A DNA stretch of 64,000 bases from Alitta virens (taxonomy: Eukaryota > Annelida > Polychaeta > Phyllodocida > Nereididae). A program made the translations under genes and the position numbers. Under the pieces are notes generated by a model. It worked only from the letters and a program-made list of their open reading frames with translations, was not told the origin of the DNA and did no database searches. This document shows, in pieces, positions 10,829 to 23,279 of the stretch. The stretch is taken from positions 27,474,145-27,538,144 of the forward strand of contig OW028574.1 of the NCBI GenBank assembly GCA_932294295.1, given 5' to 3'. Each line of letters begins with the position of its first letter. Position 1 is the first letter of the stretch.

Positions 10829-10950
10829 TTAGTCACGTGGGGCACTCGTGCGTAGCGGGGTCAAGGCCGTTGTAGAGGGTCAGGATGCTGACAAGAAAAC
10901 TAACGACAACAACGCGACACCAAAGTGAAACACTCTATAATAGCCTTATG
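10829..10950. repeat. Extra 122-bp sub-repeat (second copy)
   Basis: Within the c monomer starting at 10,591, monomer positions 117-238 are present three times instead of the usual two, giving 526 bp. Each extra copy begins TTAGTCACGTGG and ends GCCTTATG. This copy carries the private base GGGTCAGG. The same triple form occurs at 16,098, 58,651 and 62,289. Confidence 0.9.
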
Positions 10951-12396
10951 TTAGTCACGTGGGGCACTCGTGCGTAGCGGGGTCAAGGCCGTTGTAGAGG
11001 GCCAGGATGCTGACAAGAAAACCAACGACAACAACGCAACACTAAAGTGAAATACTCTATAATAGCCTTATGGAATGACGTGGCACAGTTAAATCATCAA
11101 GAGTACACACACACCCATGTAGGAAGTGCACTTAGCAGTGAGATGCCAGACCCACAGACCGCGCCAATTAAGTAGTAAGTTAGGTCCACTTAGCACAGCC
11201 AATAAGAGGCAGAGGACGAAGTGTGCATTATGATAGCCACGTGGGGCACTCGTGCGTAGCGGGGTCAAGGCCGTTGTAGAGGGCCAGGATGCTGACAAGA
11301 AAACTAACGACAACAACGCAACACCGAAGTTAAATACTCTATAATAGCCTTTTGGAACGACGTGGCACAGTTAAATTATCAAGAGTACACACACAGCCAT
11401 GTAGGAAGTGCACTTAGCAGTGAGATGCCAGACTCACAGGCCGCGCCGATGAAGTAGTAAGGTAGGTGCACTTAGCACAGCCAATGAGAGGAAGAGGACG
11501 AAGCATGCATTATGATAACCACGTGGGGCACTCGTGCGTAGCGGGGTCAAGGCCGTTGCAGAGAGCCAGGATGCTGACAAGAAAACAAACGACAACAACG
11601 CAACACCGAAGTGAAATACTCTATAGTAGCGTCAGGGAACGACGTGACACAGTAAAATTATCAAGAGTACACAGCCATGTAGGAAGTGCACTTAGCAGTG
11701 AGATGCCAGACTCACAGACCGCGCCGATGAAGTAGTAAGTTAGGTCCACTTAGCACAGCCAATGAGAGACAGAGGACGAAGCGTGCAGTATGATAGCTAC
11801 GTGGGGCACTCGTGCGTTGCGGGGTGAAGGCCGATGTAGAGGGCCAGGATGCTGACAAGAAAACTAACGACAACAACGCAACAATAAAGTGAAATACTCT
11901 ATAATAGCCTTATAGAATGACGTGGCACAGTTAAATTATCAAGAGTACACAGCCATGTAGGAAGTGCACTAAGCAGTGAGATGCCAGACTCACAGACCGC
12001 GCCGATTAAGTAGTAAGGTAGGTCCACTTGGCACAGCCAATCAGAGGCAGAGGACGAAGCGTGCATTATGATAGCCACGTGGGGCACTCGTGCGTAGCGG
12101 GGTCAAGGCCGTTGCAGAGGGAAGTGCACTTAGCAGTGAGATGCCAGACTCACAGGCCGCGCCGATGAAGTAGTAAGTTAGGTCCGCTTAACACAGCCAA
12201 TGAGAGGCAGAGGACGAAGCGTGCAATATGATAGCCACGTGGGGCACTCATGCGTAGCGGGGTCAAGGCCATTGTAGAGGGCCAGGATGCTGAAAAGAAA
12301 ACTAACGACAACAACGCAACACCGAAGTTAAATACTCTATAATAGCCTTTTGCAACGACGTGGCACAGTTAAATTATCAAAAGTACACACACAGCC

Positions 12397-12674
12397 ATGT
12401 AGGAAGTGCACTAAGCAGTGAGATGCCAGACTCGCAGACCGCGCCGATTAAGTAGTAAGGTAGGTCCACTTGGCACAGCCAATGAGAGGCAGAGGACGAA
12501 GCGTGCATTATGATAGCCACGTGGGGCACTCGTGCGTAGCGGGGTCAAGGCCGTTGCAGAGAGCCAGGATGCTGACAAGAAAACAAACGACAACAACGCA
12601 ACACCGAAGTGAAATACTCTATAGTAGCGTCAGGGAACGACGTGGCACAGTTGAATTATCAAGAGTACACAAAA
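12397..12674. repeat. Reference 278-bp monomer, subtype a
   Basis: Chosen as a map of one unit. Positions within it: ATGTAGG 1-7; CTCGCAGACC 35-44; CCAAT 83-87; CACGTG 122-127; GGGGTCAAGGCCG 145-157; CAACAACGCAACACCG 195-210; the TATAGTAG segment 224-231 (TATAATAG in other subtypes); GACGTGGCACAGTT 243-256; terminal ACAC 271-274. A typical monomer holds about 15 CpG, counted by hand. Since 278 is not a multiple of three, a frame cannot continue from one monomer to the next. Confidence 0.9.
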
Positions 12675-13623
12675 ATGTAGGAAGTGCACTTAGCAGTGAG
12701 ATGCCAGACTCACAGGCCGCGCCGATGAAGTAGTAAGTAAGGTCCACTTAGCACAGCCAATGAGAGGCAGAGGACGAAGCGTGCATTATGATAGCCATGT
12801 GGGGCACTCGTGCGTAGCGGGGTCAAGGCCGTTGGAGAGGGCCAGGATGCTGACAAGAAAACTAATGACAACAACGCAACACCGAAGTTAAATACTCTAT
12901 AATAGCCTTTTGGAACGAAGTGGCACAGTTAAATTATCAAGAGTACACAGCCATGTAGGAAGTGCACTTAGCAGTGAGATGCCAGACTCACACACCGCGC
13001 CGATTAAGCAGCAAGTTATGTCCACTTAGCACAGCCAATGAGAGGAAGAGGACGAAGCGTGCAATATGATAGCCACGCGGGGCAATCGTGCGTAGCGGTG
13101 TCAAGGCCGTTGTAGAGGGCCAGGATGCTGACAAGAAAACTAACGACAACAACGCGACACCAAAGTGAAACACTCTATTATAGCCTTATGTTAGTCACGT
13201 GGGGCACTCGTGCGTAGCGGGGTCAAGGCCGTTGTAGAGGGCCAGGATGCTGACAAGAAAACCAACGACAACAACGCAACACTAAAGTGAAATACTCTAT
13301 AATAGCCTTATGGAATGACGTGGCACAGTTAAATCATCAAGAGTACACAGCCATGTAGGAAGTGCACTTAGCAGTGAGTTGCCAGACCCACAGACCGCGC
13401 CAATTAAGTAGTAAGTTAGGTCGACTTAGCACAGCCAATGAGAGGCAGAGGACGAAATGTGCATTATGATAGCCACGTGGGGCACTCGTGCGTAGCGGGG
13501 TCAAGGCCGTTGGAGAGAGCCAGGATGCTGACAAGAAAACAAACGACAACAACGCAACACCGAAGTGAAATACTCTCGTCAGGGAACGACGTGGCACAGT
13601 TAAATTATCAAGAGTACACAAAA

Positions 13624-16600
13624 ATGTAGGAAGTGCACTTAGCAGTGAGATGCCAGACTCACAGGCCGCGCCGATGAAGTAGTAAGTTAGGTCCACTTAG
13701 CACATCCAATGAGAGGCAGAGGACGAAGCGTGCAATATGATAGCCACGTGGGGCACTCGTGCGTAGCGGTGTCAAGGCCGTTGTAGAGGGCCAGGATGCT
13801 GACAAGAAAACTAACGACAACAACACGACACCAAAGTGAAACACTCTATAATAGCCTTATGTTAGTCACGTGGGGCACTCGTGCGTAGCGGGGTCAAGGC
13901 CGTTGTAGAGGGCCAGGATGCTGACAAGAAAACCAGTGACAACAACGCAACACTAAAGTGAAATACTCTATAATAGCCTTATGGAATGACGTGGCACAGT
14001 TAAATCATCAAGAGTACACAGCCATGTAGGAAGTGCACTTAGCAGTGAGTTGCCAGACCCACAGACCGCGCCAATTAAGTAGTAAGTTAGGTCCACTTAG
14101 CACAGCCAATGAGAGGCAGAGGACGAAGTGTGCATTATGATAGCCACGTGGGGCACTCGTGCGTAGCGGGGTCAAGGCCGTTGTAGAGGGCCAGGATGCT
14201 GACAAGAAAACAAACGACAACAACGCAACACCGAAGTTAAATACTCTATAATAGCCTTTTGGAACGACGTGGCACAGTTAAATTATCAAGAGTACACACA
14301 CAGCCATGTAGGAAGTGCACTTAGCAGTGAGATGCCAGACTCACAGGCCGCGCCGATTAAGCAGCAAGTTATGTCCACTTAGCACAGCCAATGAGAGGAA
14401 GAGGACGAAGCGTGCAATATGATAGCCACGAGGGGCACTCGTGCGTAGCGGTGTCAAGGCCGTTGTAGAGGGCCAGGATGCTGACAAGAAAGCTAACGAC
14501 AACAACGCAACAATAAAGTGAAATACTCTATAATAGCCTTATAGAATGACGTGGCACAGTTAAATTATCAAGAGTACACAGGCATGTAGGAAGTGCACTA
14601 AGCAGTGAGATGCCAGACTCACAGACCGCGCCGATTAAGTAGTAAGGTAGGTCCACTTGGCACAGCCAATCAGAGGCAGAGGACGAAGCGTGCATTATGA
14701 TAGCCACGTGGGGCACTCGTGCGTAGCGGGGTCAAGGCCGTTGCAGAGGGAAGTGCACTTAGCAGTGAGATGCCAGACTCACAGGCCGCGCCGATGAAGT
14801 AGTAAGGTCGGTGCACTTAGCACAGCCAATGAGAGGAAGAGGACGAAGCGTGCATTATGATAACCAGGTGGGGCACTCGTGCGTAGCGGGGTCAAGGCCG
14901 TTGCAGAGAGCCAGGATGCTGACAAGAAAACAAACGACAACAACGCAACACCGAAGTGAAATACTCTATAGTAGCGTCAGGGAACGACGTGACACAGTTA
15001 AATTATCAAGAGTACACAGCCATGTAGGAAGTGCACTTAGCAGTGAGATGCCAGACTCAGAGACCGCACCGATGAAGTAGTAAGTTAGGTCCACTTAGCA
15101 CAGCCAATGAGAGGCAGAGGACGAAGCGTGCAATATGATAGCCACGTGGGGCACTCATGCGTAGCGGGGTCAAGGCCATTGTAGAGGGCCAGGATGCTGA
15201 AAAGAAAACTAACGACAACAACGCAACACCGAAGTTAAATACTCTATAATAGCCTTTTGCAACGACGTGGCACAGTTAAATTATCAAAAGTACACACACA
15301 GCTATGTAGGAAGTGCACTAAGCAGTGAGATGCCAGACTCGCAGACCGCGCCGATTAAGTAGTAAGGTAGGTCCACTTGGCACAGCCAATGAGAGGCAGA
15401 GGACGAAGCGTGCATTATGATAGCCACGTGGGGCACTCGTGCGTAGCGGGGTCAAGGCCGTTGCAGAGAGCCAGGATGCTGACAAGAAAACAAACGACAA
15501 CAACGCAACACCGAAGTGAAATACTCTATAGTAGCGTCAGGGAACGACGTGGCACAGTTGAATTATCAAGAGTACACAAAAATGTAGGAAGTGCACTTAG
15601 CAGTGAGATGCCAGACTCACAGGCCGCGCCGATGAAGTGGTAAGTAAGGTCCACTTAGCACAGCCAATGAGAGGCAGAGGACGAAGCGTGCATTATGATA
15701 GCCATGTGGGGCACTCGTGCGTAGCGGGGTCAAGGCCGTTGGAGAGGGCCAGGATGCTGACAAGAAAACTAATGACAACAACGCAACACCGAAGTTAAAT
15801 ACTCTATAATAGCCTTTTGGAACGAAGTGGCACAGTTAAATTATCAAGAGTACACAGCCATGTAGGAAGTGCACTTAGCAGTGAGATGCCAGACTCACAC
15901 ACCGCGCCGATTAAGCAGCAAGTTATGTCCACTTAGCACAGCCAATGAGAGGAAGAGGACGAAGCGTGCAATATGATAGCCACGTGGGGCAATCGTGCGT
16001 AGCGGTGTCAAGGCCGTTGTAGAGGGCCAGGATGCTGACAAGAAAACTAACGACAACAACGCGACACCAAAGTGAAACACTCTATAATAGCCTTATGTTA
16101 GTCACGTGGGGCACTCGTGCGTAGCGGGGTCAAGGCCGTTGTAGAGGGTCAGGATGCTGACAAGAAAACTAACGACAACAACGCGACACCAAAGTGAAAC
16201 ACTCTATAATAGCCTTATGTTAGTCACGTGGGGCACTCGTGCGTAGCGGGGTCAAGGCCGTTGTAGAGGGCCAGGATGCTGACAAGAAAACCAACGACAA
16301 CAACGCAACACTAAAGTGAAATACTCTATAATAGCCTTATGGAATGACGTGGCACAGTTAAATCATCAAGAGTACACACACACCCATGTAGGAAGTGCAC
16401 TTAGCAGTGAGATGCCAGACCCACAGACCGCGCCAATTAAGTAGTAAGTTAGGTCCACTTAGCACAGCCAATAAGAGGCAGAGGACGAAGTGTGCATTAT
16501 GATAGCCACGTGGGGCACTCGTGCGTAGCGGGGTCAAGGCCGTTGTAGAGGGCCAGGATGCTGACAAGAAAACTAACGACAACAACGCAACACCGAAGTT

Positions 16601-17560
16601 AAATACTCTATAATAGCCTTTTGGAACGACGTGGCACAGTTAAATTATCAAGAGTACACACACAGCCATGTAGGAAGTGCACTTAGCAGTGAGATGCCAG
16701 ACTCACAGGCCGCGCCGATGAAGTAGTAAGGTAGGTGCACTTAGCACAGCCAATGAGAGGAAGAGGACGAAGCATGCATTATGATAACCACGTGGGGCAC
16801 TCGTGCGTAGCGGGGTCAAGGCCGTTGCAGAGAGCCAGGATGCTGACAAGAAAACAAACGACAACAACGCAACACCGAAGTGAAATACTCTATAGTAGCG
16901 TCAGGGAACGACGTGACACAGTAAAATTATCAAGAGTACACAGCCATGTAGGAAGTGCACTTAGCAGTGAGATGCCAGACTCACAGACCGCGCCGATGAA
17001 GTAGTAAGTTAGGTCCACTTAGCACAGCCAATGAGAGGCAGAGGACGAAGCGTGCAGTATGATAGCTACGTGGGGCACTCGTGCGTTGCGGGGTGAAGGC
17101 CGATGTAGAGGGCCAGGATGCTGACAAGAAAACTAACGACAACAACGCAACAATAAAGTGAAATACTCTATAATAGCCTTATAGAATGACGTGGCACAGT
17201 TAAATTATCAAGAGTACACAGCCATGTAGGAAGTGCACTAAGCAGTGAGATGCCAGACTCACAGACCGCGCCGATTAAGTAGTAAGGTAGGTCCACTTGG
17301 CACAGCCAATCAGAGGCAGAGGACGAAGCGTGCATTATGATAGCCACGTGGGGCACTCGTGCGTAGCGGGGTCAAGGCCGTTGCAGAGGGAAGTGCACTT
17401 AGCAGTGAGATGCCAGACTCACAGGCCGCGCCGATGAAGTAGTAAGTTAGGTCCGCTTAACACAGCCAATGAGAGGCAGAGGACGAAGCGTGCAATATGA
17501 TAGCCACGTGGGGCACTCATGCGTAGCGGGGTCAAGGCCATTGTAGAGGGCCAGGATGCT
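13624..17560. repeat. 5,269-bp higher-order block, copy 2 (shortened)
   Basis: Exact counterpart of 8,355-12,291 with a constant 5,269-bp offset: c-like(+122) 13,624; d* 14,024; m 14,306; S160 14,584; i 14,744; j 15,022; a 15,304; b 15,582; c(+122 twice) 15,860; d 16,386; e 16,668; f 16,946; S160 17,224; h 17,384. It leaves the copy 1 order inside the h monomer near 17,560, where the sequence switches to an m-like end (GAAAGCTAACG) followed by a 122-bp copy. Confidence 0.9.
16098..16219. repeat. Extra 122-bp sub-repeat
   Basis: Counterpart, 5,269 bp away, of the unit at 10,829, inside the c monomer beginning at 15,860. It shares the private GGGTCAGG base, so the triplication preceded duplication of the 5.3-kb block. 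Confidence 0.9.
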
Positions 17561-20259
17561 GACAAGAAAGCTAACGACAACAACGCGACACTAAAGTGAA
17601 ACACTCTATAATAGCCTTATGTTAGTCACGTGGGGCACTCGTGCGTAGCGGGGTCAAGGCCGTTGTAGAGGGCCAGGATGCAGACAAGAAAACCAACGAC
17701 AACAACGCAACACCGAAGTGAAATACTCTATAGTAGCGTCAGGGAACGACGTGACACAGTTAAATTATCAAGAGTACACAGCCATGTAGGAAGTGCACTT
17801 AGCAGTGAGATGCCAGACTCAGAGACCGCGCCGATGAAGTAGTAAGTTAGGTCCACTTGGCACAGCCAATGAGAGGCAGAGGACGAAGCGTGCAATATGA
17901 TAGCCACGTGGGGCACTCATGCGTAGCGGGGTCAAGGCCATTGTAGAGGGCCAGGATGCTGAAAAGAAAACTAACGACAACAACGCAACACCGAAGTTAA
18001 ATACTCTATAATAGCCTTTTGCAACGACGTGGCACAGTTAAATTATGAAAAGTACACACACAGCCATGTAGGAAGTGCACTAAGCAGTGAGATGCCAGAC
18101 TCGCAGACCGCGCCGATTAAGTAGTAAGGTAGGTCCACTTGGCACAGCCAATGAGAGGCAGAGGACGAAGCGTGCATTATGATAGCCACGTGGGGCACTC
18201 GTGCGTAGCGGGGTCAAGGCCGTTGCAGAGAGCCAGGATGCTGACAAGAAAACAAACGACAACAACGCAACACCGAAGTGAAATACTCTATAGTAGCGTC
18301 AGGGAACGACGTGGCACAGTTGAATTATCAAGAGTACACAGCCATGTAGGAAGTGCACTTAGCAGTGAGATGCCAGACTCACAGGCCGCGCCGATGAAGT
18401 AGTAAGTAAGGTCCACTTAGCACAGCCAATGAGAGGCAGAGGACGAAGCGTGCATTATGATAGCCATGTGGGGCACTCGTGCGTAGCGGGGTCAAGGCCG
18501 TTGGAGAGGGCCAGGATGCTGACAAGAAAACTAATGACAACAACGCAACACCGAAGTTAAATACTCTATAATAGCCTTTTGGAACGAAGTGGCACAGTTA
18601 AATTATCAAGAGTACACAGCCATGTAGGAAGTGCACTTAGCAGTGAGATGCCAGACTCACACACCGCGCCGATTAAGCAGCAAGTTATGTCCACTTAGCA
18701 CAGCCAATGAGAGGAAGAGGACGAAGCGTGCAATATGATAGCCACGCGGGGCAATCGTGAGTAGCGGTGTCAAGGCCGTTGTAGAGGGCCAGGATGCTGA
18801 CAAGAAAACTAACGACAACAACGCGACACCAAAGTGAAACACTCTATTATAGCCTTATGTTAGTCACGTGGGGCACTCGTGCGTAGCGGGGTCAAGGCCG
18901 TTGTAGAGGGCCAGGATGCTGACAAGAAAACCAACGACAACAACGCAACACTAAAGTGAAATACTCTATAATAGCCTTATGGAATGACGTGGCACAGTTA
19001 AATCATCAAGAGTACACAGCCATGTAGGAAGTGCACTTAGCAGTGAGTTGCCAGACCCACAGACCGCGCCAATTAAGTAGTAAGTTAGGTCCACTTAGCA
19101 CAGCCAATGAGAGGCAGAGGACGAAGTGTGCATTATGATAGCCACGTGGGGCACTCGTGCGTAGCGGGGTCAAGGCCGTTGTAGAGGGCCAGGATGCTGA
19201 CAAGAAAACAAACGACAACAACGCAACACCGAAGTTAAATACTCTATAATAGCCTTTTGGAACGACGTGGCACAGTTAAATTATCAAGAGTACACACACA
19301 GCCATGTAGGAAGTGCACTTAGCAGTGAGATGCCAGACTCACAGGCCGCGCCGATTAAGCAGCAAGTTATGTCCACTTAGCACAGCCAATGAGAGGAAGA
19401 GGACGAAGCGTGCAATATGATAGCCACGAGGGGCACTCGTGCGTAGCGGTGTCAAGGCCGTTGTAGAGGGCCAGGATGCTGACAAGAAAACTAACGACAA
19501 CAACGCGACACTAAAGTGAAACACTCTATAATAGCCTTATGTTAGTCACGTGGGGCACTCGTGCGTAGCGGGGTCAAGGCCGTTGTAGAGGGCCAGGATG
19601 CAGACAAGAAAACCAACGACAACAACGCAACACTAAAGTGAAATACTCTATAATAGCCTTATAGAATGACGTGGCACAGTTAAATTATCAAGAGTACACA
19701 GCCATGTAGGAAGTGCACTAAGCAGTGAGATGCCAGACTCACAGACCGCGCCGATGAAGTAGTAAGTTAGGTCCACTTAGCACAGCCAATGAGAGGCAGA
19801 GGACGAAGTGTGCATTATGATAACCACGTGGGGCACTCGTGCGTAGCGGGGTCAAGGCCGTTGCAGAGAGCCAGGATGCTGACAAGAAAACAAACGACAA
19901 CAACGCAACACCGAAGTGAAATACTCTATAGTAGCGTCAGGGAACGACGTGACACAGTAAAATGATCAAGAGTACACAGCCATGTAGGAAGTGCACTTAG
20001 CAGTGAGATGCCAGACTCACAGACCGCGCCGATGAAGTAGTAAGTTAGGTCCACTTAGCACAGCCACTGAGAGACAGAGGACGAAGCGTGCAGTATGATA
20101 GCTACGTGGAGCACTCGTGCGTTGCGGGGTGAAGGCCGATGTAGAGGGCCAGGATGCTGACAAGAAAACTAACGACAACAACGCAACAATAAAGTGAAAT
20201 ACTCTATAATAGCCTTATAGAATGACGTGGCACAGTTAAATTATCAAGAGTACACAGCC
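17561..20259. repeat. Satellite, mixed-order segment
   Basis: Order: end of the h/m(+122) chimera to 17,783; j-like 17,784 (with a private GGTCCACTTGG); a 18,066; b 18,344; c(+122) 18,622; d* 19,022; m(+122) 19,304; e'/f chimera 19,704; f 19,982. The run a-b-c-d*-m is the same combination seen at 24,457-26,094 and 31,567-33,204. GAGTAGCGG near 18,759 is a private change of the usual GCGTAGCGG. No other kind of sequence is present. Confidence 0.85.
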
Positions 20260-23200
20260 ATGTAGGAAGTGCACTAAGCAGTGAGATGCCAGACTCACAG
20301 ACCGCGCCGATTAAGTAGTAAGGTAGGTCCACTTGGCACAGCCAATCAGAGGCAGAGGACGAAGCGTGCATTATGATAGCCACGTGGGGCACTCGTGCGT
20401 AGCGGGGTCAAGGCCGTTGCAGAGGGAAGTGCACTTAGCAGTGAGATGCCAGACTCACAGGCCGCGCCGATGAAGTAGTAAGGTAGGTGCACTTAGCACA
20501 GCCAATGAGAGGAAGAGGACGAAGCGTGCATTATGATAACCAGGTGGGGCACTCGTGCGTAGCGGGGTCAAGGCCGTTGCAGAGAGCCAGGATGCTGACA
20601 AGAAAACAAACGACAACAACGCAACACCGAAGTGAAATACTCTATAGTAGCGTCAGGGAACGACGTGACACAGTTAAATTATCAAGAGTACACAGCCATG
20701 TAGGAAGTGCACTTAGCAGTGAGATGCCAGACTCAGAGACCGCGCCGATGAAGTAGTAAGTTAGGTCCACTTAGCACAGCCAATGAGAGGCAGAGGACGA
20801 AGCGTGCAATATGATAGCCACGTGGGGCACTCATGCGTAGCGGGGTCAAGGCCATTGTAGAGGGCCAGGATGCTGAAAAGAAAACTAACGACAACAACGC
20901 AACACCGAAGTTAAATACTCTATAATAGCCTTTTGCAACGACGTGGCACAGTTAAATTATCAAAAGTACACACACAGCCATGTAGGAAGTGCACTAAGCA
21001 GTGAGATGCCAGACTCGCAGACCGCGCCGATTAAGTAGTAAGGTAGGTCCACTTGGCACAGCCAATGAGAGGCAGAGGACGAAGCGTGCATTATGATAGC
21101 CACGTGGGGCACTCGTGCGTAGCGGGGTCAAGGCCGTTGCAGAGAGCCAGGATGCTGACAAGAAAACAAACGACAACAACGCAACACCGAAGTGAAATAC
21201 TCTATAGTAGCGTCAGGGAACGACGTGGCACAGTTGAATTATCAAGAGTACACAAAAATGTAGGAAGTGCACTTAGCAGTGAGATGCCAGACTCACAGGC
21301 CGCGCCGATGAAGTAGTAAGTAAGGTCCACTTAGCACAGCCAATGAGAGGCAGAGGACGAAGCGTGCATTATGATAGCCATGTGGGGCACTCGTGCGTAG
21401 CGGGGTCAAGGCCGTTGGAGAAGTCCAGGATGCTGACAAGAAAACTAATGACAACAACGCAACACCGAAGTTAAATACTCTATAATAGCCTTTTGGAACG
21501 AAGTGGCACAGTTAAATTATCAAGAGTACACAGCCATGTAGGAAGTGCACTTAGCAGTGAGATGCCAGACTCACACACCGCGCCGATTAAGCAGCAAGTT
21601 ATGTCCACTTAGCACAGCCAATGAGAGGATGAGGACGAAGCGTGCAATATGATAGCCACGTGGGGCAATCGTGCGTAGCGGTGTCAAGGCCGTTGTAGAG
21701 GGCCAGGATGCTGACAAGAAAACTAACGACAACAACGCGACACCAAAGTGAAACACTCTATAATAGCCTTATGTTAGTCACGTGGGGCACTCGTGCGTAG
21801 CGGGGTCAAGGCCGTTGTAGAGGGCCAGGATGCTGACAAGAAAACCAACGACAACAACGCAACACCGAAGTTAAATACTCTATAATAGCCTTTTGAAACG
21901 ACGTGGCACAGTTAAATTATCAAGAGTACACACACAGCCATGTAGGAAGTGCACTTAGCAGTGAGATGCCAGACTCACAGGCCGCGCCGATGAAGTAGTA
22001 AGGTAGGTGCACTTAGCACAGCCAATGAGAGGAAGAGGACGAAGCATGCATTATGATAACCACGTGGGGCACTCGTGCGTAGCGGGGTCAAGGCCGTTGC
22101 AGAGAGCCAGGATGCTGACAAGAAAACAAACGACAACAACGCAACACCGAAGTGAAATACTCTATAGTAGCGTCAGGGAACGACGTGGCACAGTTGAATT
22201 ATCAAGAGTACACAGCCATGTAGGAAGTGCACTTAGCAGTGAGATGCCAGACTCACAGGCCGCGCCGATGAAGTAGTAAGTAAGGTCCACTTAGCACAGC
22301 CAATGAGAGGCAGAGGACGAAGCGTGCATTATGATAGCCATGTGGGGCACTCGTGCGTAGCGGGGTCAAGGCCGTTGGAGAGGGCCAGGATGCTGACAAG
22401 AAAACTAATGACAACAACGCAACACCGAAGTTAAATACTCTATAATAGCCTTTTGGAACGAAGTGGCACAGTTAAATTATCAAGAGTACACAGCCATGTA
22501 GGAAGTGCACTTAGCAGTGAGATGCCAGACTCACACACCGCGCCGATTAAGCAGCAAGTTATGTCCACTTAGCACAGCCAATGAGAGGAAGAGGACGAAG
22601 CGTGCAATATGATAGCCACGTGGGGCAATCGTGCGTAGCGGTGTCAAGGCCGTTGTAGAGGGCCAGGATGCTGAGAAGAAAACTAACGACAACAACGCGA
22701 CACCAAAGTGAAACACTCTATTATAGCCTTATGTTAGTCACGTGGGGCACTCGTGCGTAGCGGGGTCAAGGCCGTTGTAGAGGGCCAGGATGCTGACAAG
22801 AAAACCAACGACAACAACGCAACACTAAAGTGAAATACTCTATAATAGCCTCATGGAATGACGTGGCACAGTTAAATCATCAAGAGTACACACACACCCA
22901 TGTAGGAAGTGCACTTAGCAGTGAGATGCCAGACCCACAGACCGCGCCAATTAAGTAGTAAGTTAGGTCCACTTAGCACAGCCAATAAGAGGCAGAGGAC
23001 GAAGTGTGCATTATGATAGCCACGTGGGGCACTCGTGCGTAGCGGGGTCAAGGCCGTTGTAGAGGGCCAGGATGCTGACAAGAAAACTAACGACAACAAC
23101 GCAACACCGAAGTTAAATACTCTATAATAGCCTTTTGGAACGACGTGGCACAGTTAAATTATCAAGAGTACACACACAGCCATGTAGGAAGTGCACTTAG

Positions 23201-23279
23201 CAGTGAGATGCCAGACTCACAGGCCGCGCCGATGAAGTAGTAAGGTAGGTGCACTTAGCACAGCCAATGAGAGGCAGAG
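20260..23279. repeat. Satellite segment shared with 37,643-39,563
   Basis: Order: S160 20,260; i 20,420; j 20,698; a 20,980; b 21,258 (private AAGTCC at 21,421); c(+122) fused to a d-type end 21,536; e/a chimera 21,940; b 22,218; c(+122) 22,496; d 22,900; e' 23,182. The part from about 20,200 to 22,180 matches 37,583-39,563 at a constant 17,383-bp offset, including the AAGTCC marker and the c/d fusion. Confidence 0.85.

Larger units (their letters stand above)
8355..13623. repeat. 5,269-bp higher-order block, copy 1
   Basis: Monomer order: c-like(+122) 8,355; d* 8,755; m 9,037; S160 9,315; i 9,475; j 9,753; a 10,035 (patched); b 10,313; c with two extra 122-bp copies 10,591; d 11,117; e 11,399; f 11,677; S160 11,955; h 12,115; a 12,397; b 12,675; c(+122) 12,953; d/edge chimera 13,353. 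The same order restarts at 13,624. Differences from copy 2 seen by eye are the patch at about 10,070-10,198 and a few single bases (for example GAGAGACAG at 11,765 against GAGAGGCAG). Confidence 0.9.

Noticed and set aside
12537..12553. GGGTCAAGGCC resembling an RNA polymerase III box B, suggesting a tRNA-derived SINE
   Set aside because: Only about seven of eleven positions fit, no convincing box A lies upstream, and there is no A-rich tail or target-site duplication.
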